In this document: piece by piece, positions 11,930 through 20,244 of the stretch
Layout: every line of letters begins with the position of its first letter
Numbering within the stretch: the first letter of the stretch is position 1
Assembly: GCF_019430905.1 (NCBI RefSeq)
Contig: NZ_JAHYCA010000003.1
Span: 558,001-622,000 of the forward strand
DNA length: 64,000 bases
Source: Billgrantia antri
GTDB taxonomy: Bacteria > Pseudomonadota > Gammaproteobacteria > Pseudomonadales > Halomonadaceae
Reading direction: 5' to 3'
Translations under genes and position numbers: made by a program
The notes under the pieces: generated by a model
Told to the model about the DNA's origin: nothing
Database searches by the model: none
Seen by the model: only the letters and a program-made list of their open reading frames with translations

Positions 11930-13306
11930 TTACTCCACAGCGCCCCCGTCCGGCACGGTCGTACGGGGGCGCTCGCTTTCCAGTTCCAGCCCCGCCCGTT
12001 CAACCAATTCGGCGGGCAGCTCTTTCTTCACCGCCACCCCCAGCTCCTGAAACTCGGCGGCCTGCTTGATCAGGTTGCCGCGCCCGTTGACCAGTTGCCC
12101 CATGGCGCGGTCGTAGCTGTCGCGAGCGCCGTCGAGTTTCGCCTGCACCTCCTGCATGCTCTCGAGGAACAGGCGCAGCTTGTTGTAGAACCTCTCGGCG
12201 CGGCTGGCGAGCTCGGCGCTGTGGCGGCTCTGATCCTCGAAGCGCCACAGCTGGCGCACCACGTTGAGGCTGGTCAACAGCGTGGTGGGGGTCGCCACCA
12301 GCACGTTGTGCTCGATGGCGCGCTGATAAAGCGTCTCGTCGTGCTTGAGCGCCTCGACGTAGGCCGATTCCACCGGAATGAACATGATCACCACGTCGGG
12401 CGAGTTGAGGCCCGGCAGGTCGTAGTACTGCTTGTCGGCAAGCTCGGCGATACGTTCGCCCACCGCCCTGGCATGGGCCGCCAGGGCCAGCCCGCGCTCG
12501 TGTTCGTCATCGGCGTTGACGTAGCGCACATAGGCCGACAATGAGGTCTTGGCGTCGATCACCAGGTGACGCCCCTGGGGCAGGTAGACCACCGCATCGG
12601 GCCGCCGGCGACCCTCGGCCGTGGTGAAACTCACCTCACGTTGGTAATCCTTGCCGGGGCGCAGGCCGGAACCCTCCAGCACGTTCTCGAGCATCAGCTC
12701 GCCCCAGTTGCCCTGCACCTTCTTCTGGCCCTGCAGCGCCTGGGTCAGGCGCTCGGCCTGATCGGTGATCTCACGATTGAGCGCTTGCAGGTGGCGCAGC
12801 TCGGCGCGCAGACCGGCGCGCTGCTCGGTGTCGTGGCGGTGGATCGTCTCGACCTTCTCGCGAAAGCCCTTCATCTCGGCCTGGATCGGCTGCAGCAGGC
12901 CGCTGATGCGCTGCTGGGAAAGCTCCGAGAAGGCGCGCCCCTTGCGTTCGAGGATCTCGTTGGCCAGGTTTTCGAATTCCTGGCGCAGCTGGTCGCGGCT
13001 GTCGCGTAGCAGGGCCAGCTGCGCCTCGAAGTGCTGCTGCTTCTGTTCCAGCATGGTGGCCAGGCGCGCTTCACTGACCTGTACCTCGCCCAGCTCGCGC
13101 TGAAGCTGGTCGAGGCGCTGCTCACGCTCGGCGAGGCGCTCCCGGAGAGCGGCCAGAGCGGCCTCGTGACGTTGCGCTTCGGCGCGCTGGCGGCGGGCCG
13201 CAAGCCAGCCGGCCAGGCCGAAGGCAAACAGGAACGCCGCCAACGTGGCAGCCATCAGGACAATGCCCTGGGGCAGGGAGGCCAGCAGGGCGGTGAGATC
13301 GGTCAA
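11930..13306 (-). CDS. rmuC: DNA recombination protein RmuC
   Basis: 458 aa. The RmuC family limits inversions at short inverted repeats in E. coli; it is predicted to be a restriction-endonuclease-fold nuclease. One N-terminal membrane helix (IVLMAATLAAFLFAFGLAGW) is followed by a long coiled coil (residues about 40-200, rich in AEREQRLDQLQREL), then the nuclease-like core with QGNWGELMLENVLEGSGL, RRRPDAVVYLPQGRHLVIDA and KTSLSAY. The D...DAK arrangement fits PD-(D/E)XK nucleases. It is convergent with the chemoreceptor gene, only 27 nt apart, and divergent from the LuxR gene. Confidence 0.95.
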   Translation of the reverse strand: MTDLTALLASLPQGIVLMAATLAAFLFAFGLAGWLAARRQRAEAQRHEAALAALRERLAEREQRLDQLQRELGEVQVSEARLATMLEQKQQHFEAQLALLRDSRDQLRQEFENLANEILERKGRAFSELSQQRISGLLQPIQAEMKGFREKVETIHRHDTEQRAGLRAELRHLQALNREITDQAERLTQALQGQKKVQGNWGELMLENVLEGSGLRPGKDYQREVSFTTAEGRRRPDAVVYLPQGRHLVIDAKTSLSAYVRYVNADDEHERGLALAAHARAVGERIAELADKQYYDLPGLNSPDVVIMFIPVESAYVEALKHDETLYQRAIEHNVLVATPTTLLTSLNVVRQLWRFEDQSRHSAELASRAERFYNKLRLFLESMQEVQAKLDGARDSYDRAMGQLVNGRGNLIKQAAEFQELGVAVKKELPAELVERAGLELESERPRTTVPDGGAVE

Positions 13307-13499
13307 GAGTATTCTCCTGCTGCAGCAAAGGGATAGCTCGCAAGTCTCCTCAATACCGCCGAGTTTGTCACGGCCTGCATCGCGCCCAGCCTGGCATCGC
13401 TCAACGTTTCGTCTTCAGCTCAGCCATCAACGAACGGCGTCCAGGCATCAACGCAGGGCCATGCTATCGTGAAAGCCAGACTCTACTGATGCACCTGCA

Positions 13500-14318
13500 A
13501 TGCTCGACTTCCTTGCCCGTTCCGAAAGCCATGCCTGGCACCAGCAGCTGGCTCGCCTGCTGCGCACGGCGGCAACCCCCGACCTACCCGCCCGGCTCGA
13601 CCAGACGCTACGCGAGCTGGTGGGTCACGAAACCGTGCTGATCAACGCCTATCGTGGCCGCCGGCAACCGCTGCTGATCCACGACGACTACCCGCCGCAT
13701 CGCCACGAGCAGGGTGTCGAGCGCTACCTGAGCCAGGCCTATCTGCTCGATCCCTTCTTCACGGCAGTGAGCAACGGCCTGGATCAGGGCGCCCATCGCC
13801 TGCGCGAGCTGGCCCCGGATCGCTTCGAAGCCAGTGAATACTACGCTCATTACTACCGTGCCTTGGGCCTGGTCGATGAAGTCGGCTTCTTCTGCCGAGT
13901 GGATGAGGAGGTGGTCATTGCCGTGTCGCTGGGGTTCGGTGCCAAGTCGCCACCGCTGACCCGGCGCGCCCTGCAAGCCTTGCGCCACCTCTCACCCATG
14001 GCGGAAGCGCTGCTGGTCGAATATTGGAAATGGCAGGGGAACCAGTTCCAGCAGCGCCTGGCCGAGCAGGAGCCGGTGGAAGTCGCTCTCGCCAGCTTCG
14101 GCGCCGGGATACTGACGACTCGCGAACAGGAAATCGTGCGCCTGCTGCTGGCCGGCCATTCGACCAAATCCGCAGCCCGGGAGCTCGATATCAGCGACGG
14201 CACGGTCAAGGTTCACCGCAAGCACATCTACCAGCGCCTGGAGGTCTCCAGCCAGTCGCAGCTGTTTCGGCTGTTCCTCGACCACGTGGCCCTGGTATCG
14301 CGCCAGCAGGCGGTATGA
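13500..14318 (+). CDS. LuxR-family transcriptional regulator
   Basis: 272 aa. The C-terminal LuxR/GerE helix-turn-helix is clear at about residues 200-262: LTTREQEIVRLLLAGHSTKS followed by AARELDISDGTVKVHRKHIY. The N-terminal 190 residues are a sensor-like region not recognisably an autoinducer-binding domain or receiver; they contain DDYPPHRHEQGVERYLSQAY and an aromatic segment (ASEYYAHYYRALGLVDEVGF). There is no luxI nearby, so it is an orphan. The start at 13500 has no good Shine-Dalgarno. The neighbouring agmatine block (14387-21369) is the obvious candidate target. Ligand and targets are unknown. Confidence 0.85.
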   Translation: MLDFLARSESHAWHQQLARLLRTAATPDLPARLDQTLRELVGHETVLINAYRGRRQPLLIHDDYPPHRHEQGVERYLSQAYLLDPFFTAVSNGLDQGAHRLRELAPDRFEASEYYAHYYRALGLVDEVGFFCRVDEEVVIAVSLGFGAKSPPLTRRALQALRHLSPMAEALLVEYWKWQGNQFQQRLAEQEPVEVALASFGAGILTTREQEIVRLLLAGHSTKSAARELDISDGTVKVHRKHIYQRLEVSSQSQLFRLFLDHVALVSRQQAV

Positions 14319-14324
14319 CGCTCG

Positions 14325-14357
14325 CAAAAAAGCCGGCTCCCGTGTCAGGGAGTCGGC
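14325..14357 (-). terminator. Intrinsic terminator after puuC copy 1
   Basis: On the minus strand a 10-bp stem GCCGACTCCC/GGGAGCCGGC (one G-T pair) with a 6-nt loop is followed by TTTTTT. It begins 29 nt after the aldehyde dehydrogenase stop and also separates it from the convergent LuxR gene. Confidence 0.88.
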
Positions 14358-14386
14358 ATGTCGAAGACCGTATCGAAGGCGAGTGC

Positions 14387-15886
14387 TCAGGGGGCTAGTG
14401 CCATCCACACGCTCTTGAGCTCGGAGTACTCCTCCAGGCTGTGGTGCGACTTGTCGCGCCCGTTGCCCGACTGCTTGACCCCGCCGAAGGGCATGGTCTG
14501 GTCGCCCCCGGCCCAGTTGTTGACGAACACCTGGCCCGACTGCAGCCGCCGCGTCACGCGCATGATGCGGTCGATGTCCTGGCTCCACAGTCCCGCCGCC
14601 AGGCCGTAGGGCGTGTCGTTGGCCATGGCGATGGCTTCGTCTTCGCTGTCGAAGCCGAACACCGCCAGCACCGGGCCGAAGATCTCTTCGCGGCCGATGG
14701 TCATCTGCGGCGTCACGCCGTCGAACACCGTCGGCGGAATGAACAGCCCCGGCCCGTCGATGGCCTGGCCGCCGCTGCGCAGCCGCGCGCCCTCCTCCAC
14801 GCCCTGGCGAATGTAGTCGAGGATGCGGCGGTGCTGGGCCTCGTCGACGATGGCGCCCATGAAGCTCGCCGGGTCCAGCGGATCGCCCGGCTGCATGATC
14901 TCGGCGGCTTTCAGCACCCGCTCGACGAAGTCGTCGCGAATCGAATTCTCCACCAGCAGCCGGGAGCCGGCGATGCACACTTCGCCCTGGTTGTGGAAGA
15001 TCGCCGCGGCGGCATGGCTGGCCACCTGGTCGAGGTCCTTGCAGTCGGCGAAGACGAGATTCGGCGACTTGCCGCCGCACTCCAGGTAGACCCGCTTGAG
15101 GTTGGACTGCCCGGCGTACTGCATCAGCTGCTTGCCCACCGCGGTGGAGCCGGTGAAGGCCAGGCAGTCGACCTGCATGGAGAGCGCCAGGGCCTTGCCC
15201 ACGGTGTGGCCGAAGCCCGGCAGCACCTGGAACACGCCCTTGGGCAGGCCGGCCTCCTTGGCCAGTTGGGCCAGGCGCAGCGCCGATAGCGGCGACTTCT
15301 CCGAGGGCTTGAGGATCACGCTGTTGCCGGCGGCCAGCGCCGGGGCGATCTTCCAGGCGGTCATCATCAGCGGGAAGTTCCACGGCACGATGGCCGCCAC
15401 CACGCCGATCGGCTCGCGCAGCACCAGGGCCAGGGAGTCCTCGCCTGTGGGCGCCACCTCGCCGTAGAGCTTGTCGATGCACTCGGCCTGGTAGCGGATG
15501 CAGCCGATGGCGCCGGCCATGTCGCCCAGCGAGCTCGTGATGGGCTTGCCCATGTCGAGGGTGTCGAGCAGCGCCAGCTCGTGCTTGTGGGCCTCCATCA
15601 GCTCGGCCAGACGCAGCAGGGTCTTCTTGCGCTTGCCCGGCGCCAGGCGCGACCACGCGCCGCCGGCGAAGGCGTGGCGCGCCGCTGCCACCGCGCGCTC
15701 GGCGTCGGGTTCGTCGCAGCTGGCCACCTGGGCCAGCAGCTCGCCGGTGGCCGGATTGCGTGACTCGAAGGTGTCACCGCTGTCGGCGTCGACGAAGGCG
15801 TCGTCGATAAAGGCGCGGCTCTCCGGGACCAAGGAGTGTGCCAGGGCGTGCCAATCGTCGCGAGTTCCGGGGGCTTCGAAGCTCAT
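14387..15886 (-). CDS. puuC: PuuC-type NAD(P)+ aldehyde dehydrogenase, copy 1
   Basis: 499 aa. PuuC oxidises gamma-glutamyl-gamma-aminobutyraldehyde, and related amino-aldehydes, to the acid. The active-site Cys lies in NQGEVCIAGSRLL, the general-base Glu in VYLECGGKSPNLVF and the cofactor motif in FTGSTAVGKQ. E. coli PuuC has Q where this protein has E before VCIAG. The ATG overlaps the stop of the upstream hydrolase gene (ATGA) and is preceded by a consensus AAGGAGGTG, so the pair is co-translated. The next product in this operon is the terminator at 14325-14357. Codons 24 to 495 are nearly identical to copy 2 (22073-23575). Linkage to an agmatine deiminase block suggests its aldehyde may be carbamoylated rather than glutamylated. 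Confidence 0.92.
   Translation of the reverse strand: MSFEAPGTRDDWHALAHSLVPESRAFIDDAFVDADSGDTFESRNPATGELLAQVASCDEPDAERAVAAARHAFAGGAWSRLAPGKRKKTLLRLAELMEAHKHELALLDTLDMGKPITSSLGDMAGAIGCIRYQAECIDKLYGEVAPTGEDSLALVLREPIGVVAAIVPWNFPLMMTAWKIAPALAAGNSVILKPSEKSPLSALRLAQLAKEAGLPKGVFQVLPGFGHTVGKALALSMQVDCLAFTGSTAVGKQLMQYAGQSNLKRVYLECGGKSPNLVFADCKDLDQVASHAAAAIFHNQGEVCIAGSRLLVENSIRDDFVERVLKAAEIMQPGDPLDPASFMGAIVDEAQHRRILDYIRQGVEEGARLRSGGQAIDGPGLFIPPTVFDGVTPQMTIGREEIFGPVLAVFGFDSEDEAIAMANDTPYGLAAGLWSQDIDRIMRVTRRLQSGQVFVNNWAGGDQTMPFGGVKQSGNGRDKSHHSLEEYSELKSVWMALAP
14403..15817. repeat. 1415-bp direct repeat, copy A (within puuC copy 1)
   Basis: Aligns without gaps to 22089-23503 (offset 7686 bp) with about 15 mismatches by eye, roughly 99% identity. 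Outside these limits the two genes differ completely: the first 23 codons and the last few codons are unrelated. Mismatches cluster at the 5' end of the genes, while a stretch of about 400 bp in the middle has none. This pattern fits recent duplication or ongoing gene conversion. Confidence 0.93.
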
Positions 15887-17130
15887 TGCGCACCTCCTTG
15901 AGGGTTGGCGCGTTCCAGCAGGGCATCGCAGAGTACCTGGGCACCCAAGGCGCAGTGCTCTGGCGTGGCGTACTCGGCCTCGTTGTGGCTGATGCCGTCA
16001 CGACAGGGAATGAAGATCATCGCGGTCGGCGCCACCCGCGAGACATAGACCGAATCATGGCCGGCCCCGCTCATCATCCGCCGGTACGGCACCCCCTGGC
16101 CGCGGGCAGCGCGCTCCACGGCCTCGATGCAACCGGCGTCGAAGTCGACCACTGGCGAGGCCCAGATCCGTTCGCTGGCCGCTTCCACGCCGAACCTCTC
16201 GGTCGCGGCGGCCAGCTCTTGGTCATAGCGGGCCTCCAGAGCATCCAGCTCGCCCTCGTCGACATGGCGCAGATCCACGCTCAGTCGCACCTCGCCGGGA
16301 ATCACGTTGCGCGAGGGGCTGTCGATCTCCAGGCAGCCGAAAGTAACCTTGGTGGCACCGCTGTCGTCGGCCATGGCGTGCGCCTGCAGGCGATCGAGCA
16401 GGCGCGCCGCGGCGGCCAGGGCATCGTGGCGGTAGCGCATCGGTGTAGGCCCGGCATGGGCCGACTGGCCGCGCAGGGTCACGTCGAACCAGCGCATGCC
16501 CTGCACGCCGGTGACCACGCCAATGGCCTCCCCCTCCTGCTCCAGCACCGGCCCCTGCTCGATATGCAGCTCGAAGAAGGCGTCGAGCCGCGGTTCGCCC
16601 ACCGGCAGCTCGCCGGCGAAGCCGCAGGCAGAGAGCGCCTCGCCGAAGGAGACGCCGTCGCGATCCTTGCGTGCCAGGGTCGACTCGACGCTGAACTCGC
16701 CGGCATAGGTGCCAGAAGCGACCATGGCCGGGGCGAAGCGGCTGCCCTCCTCGTTGGTCCAGACCACCAGTTCCAGAGGACGTTCAGTGACGATGTCATG
16801 GTCATGGAGGGTGCGGAATACCTCGAGCCCCGCCAGAACCCCGAGAATACCGTCGAAACGACCGCCCTTGGGCTGGGTGTCGAGGTGGCTGCCGGTGGCC
16901 ACTGGATCGAGGTCATCGCACTTGCCGGGGCGACGGAGAAAGAGGTTGCCGACCCGGTCGACGCGCAGCGTGCAGCCGAGCGCCTCGCACCACTCGATCA
17001 GCAGTCGCCGCCCGGTGGCGTCCTCTTCGGTCAATGCGAGGCGACAGCTGCCGCCATTTTCGGTGGGGCCGATCTCGGCCATGGCCATCAAGCTCGCCCA
17101 GAGCCGCTGGCCGTCGATGGAAACGCTCAT
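15883..17130 (-). CDS. M20-family Zn hydrolase, N-carbamoyl/ureido-acid amidohydrolase-like
   Basis: 415 aa. Belongs to the beta-ureidopropionase / N-carbamoyl-L-amino-acid hydrolase / allantoate amidohydrolase group, binuclear metal enzymes that split ureido groups to amine, CO2 and ammonia. Metal ligands are visible in GSHLDTQPKGGRFDGILG, NEEGSRF, ELHIEQGPVLE and the C-terminal SHNEAEYA; the dimerisation domain has SAHAGPTPM. GGGAGG lies 8 nt before the ATG. Its stop overlaps the puuC copy 1 start, and it is divergent from an aminotransferase-transporter-agmatine deiminase set. N-carbamoyl-GABA (4-ureidobutyrate) is therefore an attractive substrate, by analogy with 3-ureidopropionate. Exact specificity is inference; hydantoin or allantoate metabolism is less likely as no hydantoinase or allantoinase gene is adjacent. 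Confidence 0.85.
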   Translation of the reverse strand: MSVSIDGQRLWASLMAMAEIGPTENGGSCRLALTEEDATGRRLLIEWCEALGCTLRVDRVGNLFLRRPGKCDDLDPVATGSHLDTQPKGGRFDGILGVLAGLEVFRTLHDHDIVTERPLELVVWTNEEGSRFAPAMVASGTYAGEFSVESTLARKDRDGVSFGEALSACGFAGELPVGEPRLDAFFELHIEQGPVLEQEGEAIGVVTGVQGMRWFDVTLRGQSAHAGPTPMRYRHDALAAAARLLDRLQAHAMADDSGATKVTFGCLEIDSPSRNVIPGEVRLSVDLRHVDEGELDALEARYDQELAAATERFGVEAASERIWASPVVDFDAGCIEAVERAARGQGVPYRRMMSGAGHDSVYVSRVAPTAMIFIPCRDGISHNEAEYATPEHCALGAQVLCDALLERANPQGGAQ

Positions 17131-17293
17131 ACAGGTTGCCTCCCTTTGTCTTTATATCCCAACCCTAGGCCGACCCGTCGCGGAACCGATATACCCCAAT
17201 CAGGATATGTTCCCCGCTACCACCCCCTCGCTAGTCTGATCCTGACCTCAATGCAGCACACACCAACAACGACATCGACACGCGAGGCCAACC
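17131..17293. promoter_or_regulatory. Divergent control region of the agmatine block
   Basis: This 163-nt region separates the hydrolase-puuC operon (minus) from the aminotransferase-transporter-aguA operon (plus). It contains the related motifs TATATCCC, GATATACCCC and GGATATGTTCCCC within about 65 nt (17152-17215), which look like repeated or partly palindromic sites for one regulator. Candidates are the nearby LuxR-family protein or PuuR. I cannot assign a firm -10/-35 pair. Confidence 0.4.
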
Positions 17294-18703
17294 ATGACCA
17301 CCGCTACCCGCACGCCACCCCGGACCTACGATGCCCGGGCGCTGTGGCAGAAGGACAGGGATCACTTCATCCATCCGTTCACCGACTTCAGCCTGTTTCA
17401 TGAAAAGGGCTGCGACCTGATCGTCGACAGCGACGGCATCTACGTCGAGGACATCCACGGCCACCGCTTCATCGATGGCATCGCCGGCCTGTGGTGCGTC
17501 AACGTCGGTCATGGCCGCGCCGAGATCGGCCAGGCCATGGCCGAGCAGGCCACCCGCATGGCCTATTTCTCCACCTTCAACAATCTGTCGAACGCGCCGG
17601 CGGCAGAACTTGCCGCCAAGCTTGCCGAGCTGGCACCGGCAAACCTCAACCATGTCTTCTTCAGTTGCGGCGGCTCGGCGGCCAATGACGCCACGATCCG
17701 CCTGGTGCACTACTACTTCAACCGGCTGGGCAAGCCCAACAAGAAGCGTATCCTGTCACGCAACAACGCCTATCACGGCACCACTTACCTGGCTGCCACC
17801 CTAACCGGCATCGAAAGCAACAACTGGGACTTCGATACACTCGACCACCTGGTGACCCACCTCAGCGAGGCCAACTGCTACCGCCGCCCGGCGGGGATGA
17901 GCGAGGCCGACTACTGCGATCACCTGGTGGCCGAACTGGAGGAGACCATCGCCGATATCGGTGCCGGCAACATCGCCGCCTTCATTGCCGAGCCGATCAT
18001 GGGCGCCGGCGGCGTGCTGATGGCACCTCAGGGCTACCATGCCCGCATGCAGGCGGTGTGTCGCGCCCACGACATTCTCTATATTGCCGACGAAGTGGTC
18101 ACCGGCTTCGGTCGCCTGGGCCACTTCTTCGCTTCCGAGGCGGTGTTCGACACCCAGCCGGACATCATCAACTGCGCCAAGGGGCTCTCCTCCGGCTATG
18201 CCCCGCTGGGCGCCACGCTGATCTCCGATGCGATCTACGAGGTGCTGGGCACCCCCCAGCGCAAGGGCGGCGTGCTGAGCACCGGCTTCACCTACTCCGG
18301 CCATCCGGTGAGCTGTGCCGCGGCGCTCAAGAACATCGAGATCATCGAGCGAGAAGGCATCTGCGAGAACGTGCGCGAAGTGGGGCCCTACCTGGAGCGG
18401 CAGCTAAAGACGCTTTCGCATCATGAAACCGTCGGCGACGTAAGGGGCAGCCACTTCATGCTGGCCATCGAGAACGTCGCCGACAAGGCCACCAGGAAGT
18501 TGCTGCCGGTGGAGGCACGGGTCGGTGACCGGGTCGCCGCCGAGGCCCAGAAACGCGGCCTGATCATCCGCCCGGTGGGCCATCTCAACATCATCTCGCC
18601 GCCGCTGATCTGGGACCGTGACGTGGTGGATCGGGTGGTGGCGATCCTCGACGAGGCCTTCGCCGCGACCACGGCATCGCTACGCAAGGACGGTTATCTG
18701 TAA
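17294..18703 (+). CDS. Class III aminotransferase (omega-amino acid/diamine type)
   Basis: 469 aa PLP enzyme. The PLP lysine lies in NCAKGLSSGYAPLG, the cofactor-binding Asp in YIADEVVTGFGRLG, and phosphate contacts in SCGGSAANDATIR. The N terminus DRDHFIHPFTDFSLFHEKG is characteristic of the putrescine/beta-alanine-pyruvate aminotransferase subgroup, but the protein is clearly distinct from the SpuC-type gene at 23572-24969. It leads an operon with an NhaC-family transporter and agmatine deiminase and is divergent from the hydrolase-puuC pair. The context suggests a terminal amine substrate such as N-carbamoylputrescine or agmatine; this is inference. Confidence 0.88.
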   Translation: MTTATRTPPRTYDARALWQKDRDHFIHPFTDFSLFHEKGCDLIVDSDGIYVEDIHGHRFIDGIAGLWCVNVGHGRAEIGQAMAEQATRMAYFSTFNNLSNAPAAELAAKLAELAPANLNHVFFSCGGSAANDATIRLVHYYFNRLGKPNKKRILSRNNAYHGTTYLAATLTGIESNNWDFDTLDHLVTHLSEANCYRRPAGMSEADYCDHLVAELEETIADIGAGNIAAFIAEPIMGAGGVLMAPQGYHARMQAVCRAHDILYIADEVVTGFGRLGHFFASEAVFDTQPDIINCAKGLSSGYAPLGATLISDAIYEVLGTPQRKGGVLSTGFTYSGHPVSCAAALKNIEIIEREGICENVREVGPYLERQLKTLSHHETVGDVRGSHFMLAIENVADKATRKLLPVEARVGDRVAAEAQKRGLIIRPVGHLNIISPPLIWDRDVVDRVVAILDEAFAATTASLRKDGYL

Positions 18704-18766
18704 CCCGCCGGCTGCTGCCAGCGATGCTACCAATAGAGCAACGTACAACAACAAAGGTTGACGACC

Positions 18767-20236
18767 ATGACACACTCACCTTCGGGCCCGACGGCCCACC
18801 CCCATAGCGTTGGCGGCTCCACCAAGGGCGGCCTGCTATTTCTCGGTATCTTGCTGATTGCCAGCCTCAGCGGCTTGGCACTGATCGACGGCGACGACTA
18901 TGGCGTCTACAGCCTGTTACCCACCGCCGTGGTGCTGGGCATGGCCATCCTCACCCGACGCACCATCGAGTCGCTGCTCATGGGCGCCCTGGTGGGCCTG
19001 CTGATGATAGATCCCACCACAGTGGTGTCGCAGGGTTCGGATATCCTCCTGACGGTGCTGGGCAACGATACCGTCACTTGGATCATTCTGGTCTGTGGCC
19101 TGTTCGGCAGCCTGATCGCCCTGCTGGTCAAGACAGGCGGCGTATTGAGCTTCGGCGATGCCGTCACCCGGCGCATCCACGGCCGCCGCCAGAGCCTGCT
19201 GGCCACCTGGGTACTCGGTCTCATCATCTTCGTCGATGACTACCTCAACGCGCTGACCATCAGCGCCTCGATGAAGAAGATCACCGACCGCTTCAACATC
19301 TCGCGAGAGAAGCTCGCCTACGTGGTGGACTCCACCGCAGCCCCGATCTGCATCCTGGTGCCCTTCTCCACCTGGGCCGTGTTCTTTGCCGGCCTGCTGG
19401 AAGACAACGACGTGACCGGTAACGGCATGCAGCTTTATATTGAAGCGATCCCCTTCATGTTCTACGCCTGGGTGGCAGCGGCGCTGGTGCCGCTGGTAGC
19501 CCTCGGCTGGCTCCCCGATTTCGGACCCATGAAGGCCGCCGAAGCCCGTGCCGCCGCCGGACAGCCGATTCCGACAGGGGTCGACGACGGCGCCCTGGAA
19601 GTGGCGGACGATGGGCGCAAGCGGCCTCACCTGCTCAATTTCCTGCTGCCTATCGTCACGCTGGTCTTCTTCACCTGGTATTACGATATCGACATCTTGC
19701 GTGGAGTGATCGTGGCACTGGCCGTGACCCTGGTGCTGATCGGCGTGCAACGCCTGCTCAGCTTCCATGATACCTTCGATACCGCCCTGGACGGCTTCAA
19801 GGCGATGATCATGCCGCTGGGCACCCTGGTGGCCGGTTTCGCCCTCAAGGAAGTCAACGACATGCTCGGGCTCACGGACTACGTGATCGCTACTGTGCAG
19901 CCGCTGATGACGCCGGGCATGCTGCCGGTAGTTGTGTTCGTGACAATGGCCTTCCTGGCCTTCGCCACCGCTTCCTTCTGGGGGCTATTCGCCGTGGCGC
20001 TGCCCATCGTGCTGCCGCTGGCGGCCAGTATGGATGCCCATATGCCGCTGGTGATCGGTGCCCTGATTTCGGCCAGCGCCTTCGGCAGCCACGCCTGTTT
20101 CTATGGCGACTCCACGGTCCTTTCCGCCCAGGGTTCCGGCTGCACGCCCATGGCTCACGCGCTGACCCAGCTTCCCTATGTCCTGATCGCCGCCGGCATT
20201 TCGGCCGCCATCTTCCTGTTGGCCGGGCTAATGTGA
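18767..20236 (+). CDS. NhaC-family transporter (Na+/H+ antiporter superfamily)
   Basis: 489 aa polytopic protein with about 11-12 hydrophobic segments (LLFLGILLIASLSGLALI, WIILVCGLFGSLIALLV). Family motifs include FVDDYLNALTISASM and FGSHACFYGDSTVLSAQ. NhaC homologues exchange Na+ for H+, and some relatives move amino acids or amines. The ATG at 18767 follows AAAGG by about 10 nt; a TTG at 18758 is a weaker alternative. It lies between the aminotransferase and agmatine deiminase genes, only 8 nt from the latter. An amine (agmatine) or amine/ion exchange role is therefore plausible, though it may simply be a cation antiporter. Confidence 0.8.
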   Translation: MTHSPSGPTAHPHSVGGSTKGGLLFLGILLIASLSGLALIDGDDYGVYSLLPTAVVLGMAILTRRTIESLLMGALVGLLMIDPTTVVSQGSDILLTVLGNDTVTWIILVCGLFGSLIALLVKTGGVLSFGDAVTRRIHGRRQSLLATWVLGLIIFVDDYLNALTISASMKKITDRFNISREKLAYVVDSTAAPICILVPFSTWAVFFAGLLEDNDVTGNGMQLYIEAIPFMFYAWVAAALVPLVALGWLPDFGPMKAAEARAAAGQPIPTGVDDGALEVADDGRKRPHLLNFLLPIVTLVFFTWYYDIDILRGVIVALAVTLVLIGVQRLLSFHDTFDTALDGFKAMIMPLGTLVAGFALKEVNDMLGLTDYVIATVQPLMTPGMLPVVVFVTMAFLAFATASFWGLFAVALPIVLPLAASMDAHMPLVIGALISASAFGSHACFYGDSTVLSAQGSGCTPMAHALTQLPYVLIAAGISAAIFLLAGLM

Positions 20237-20244
20237 GAATCCCC

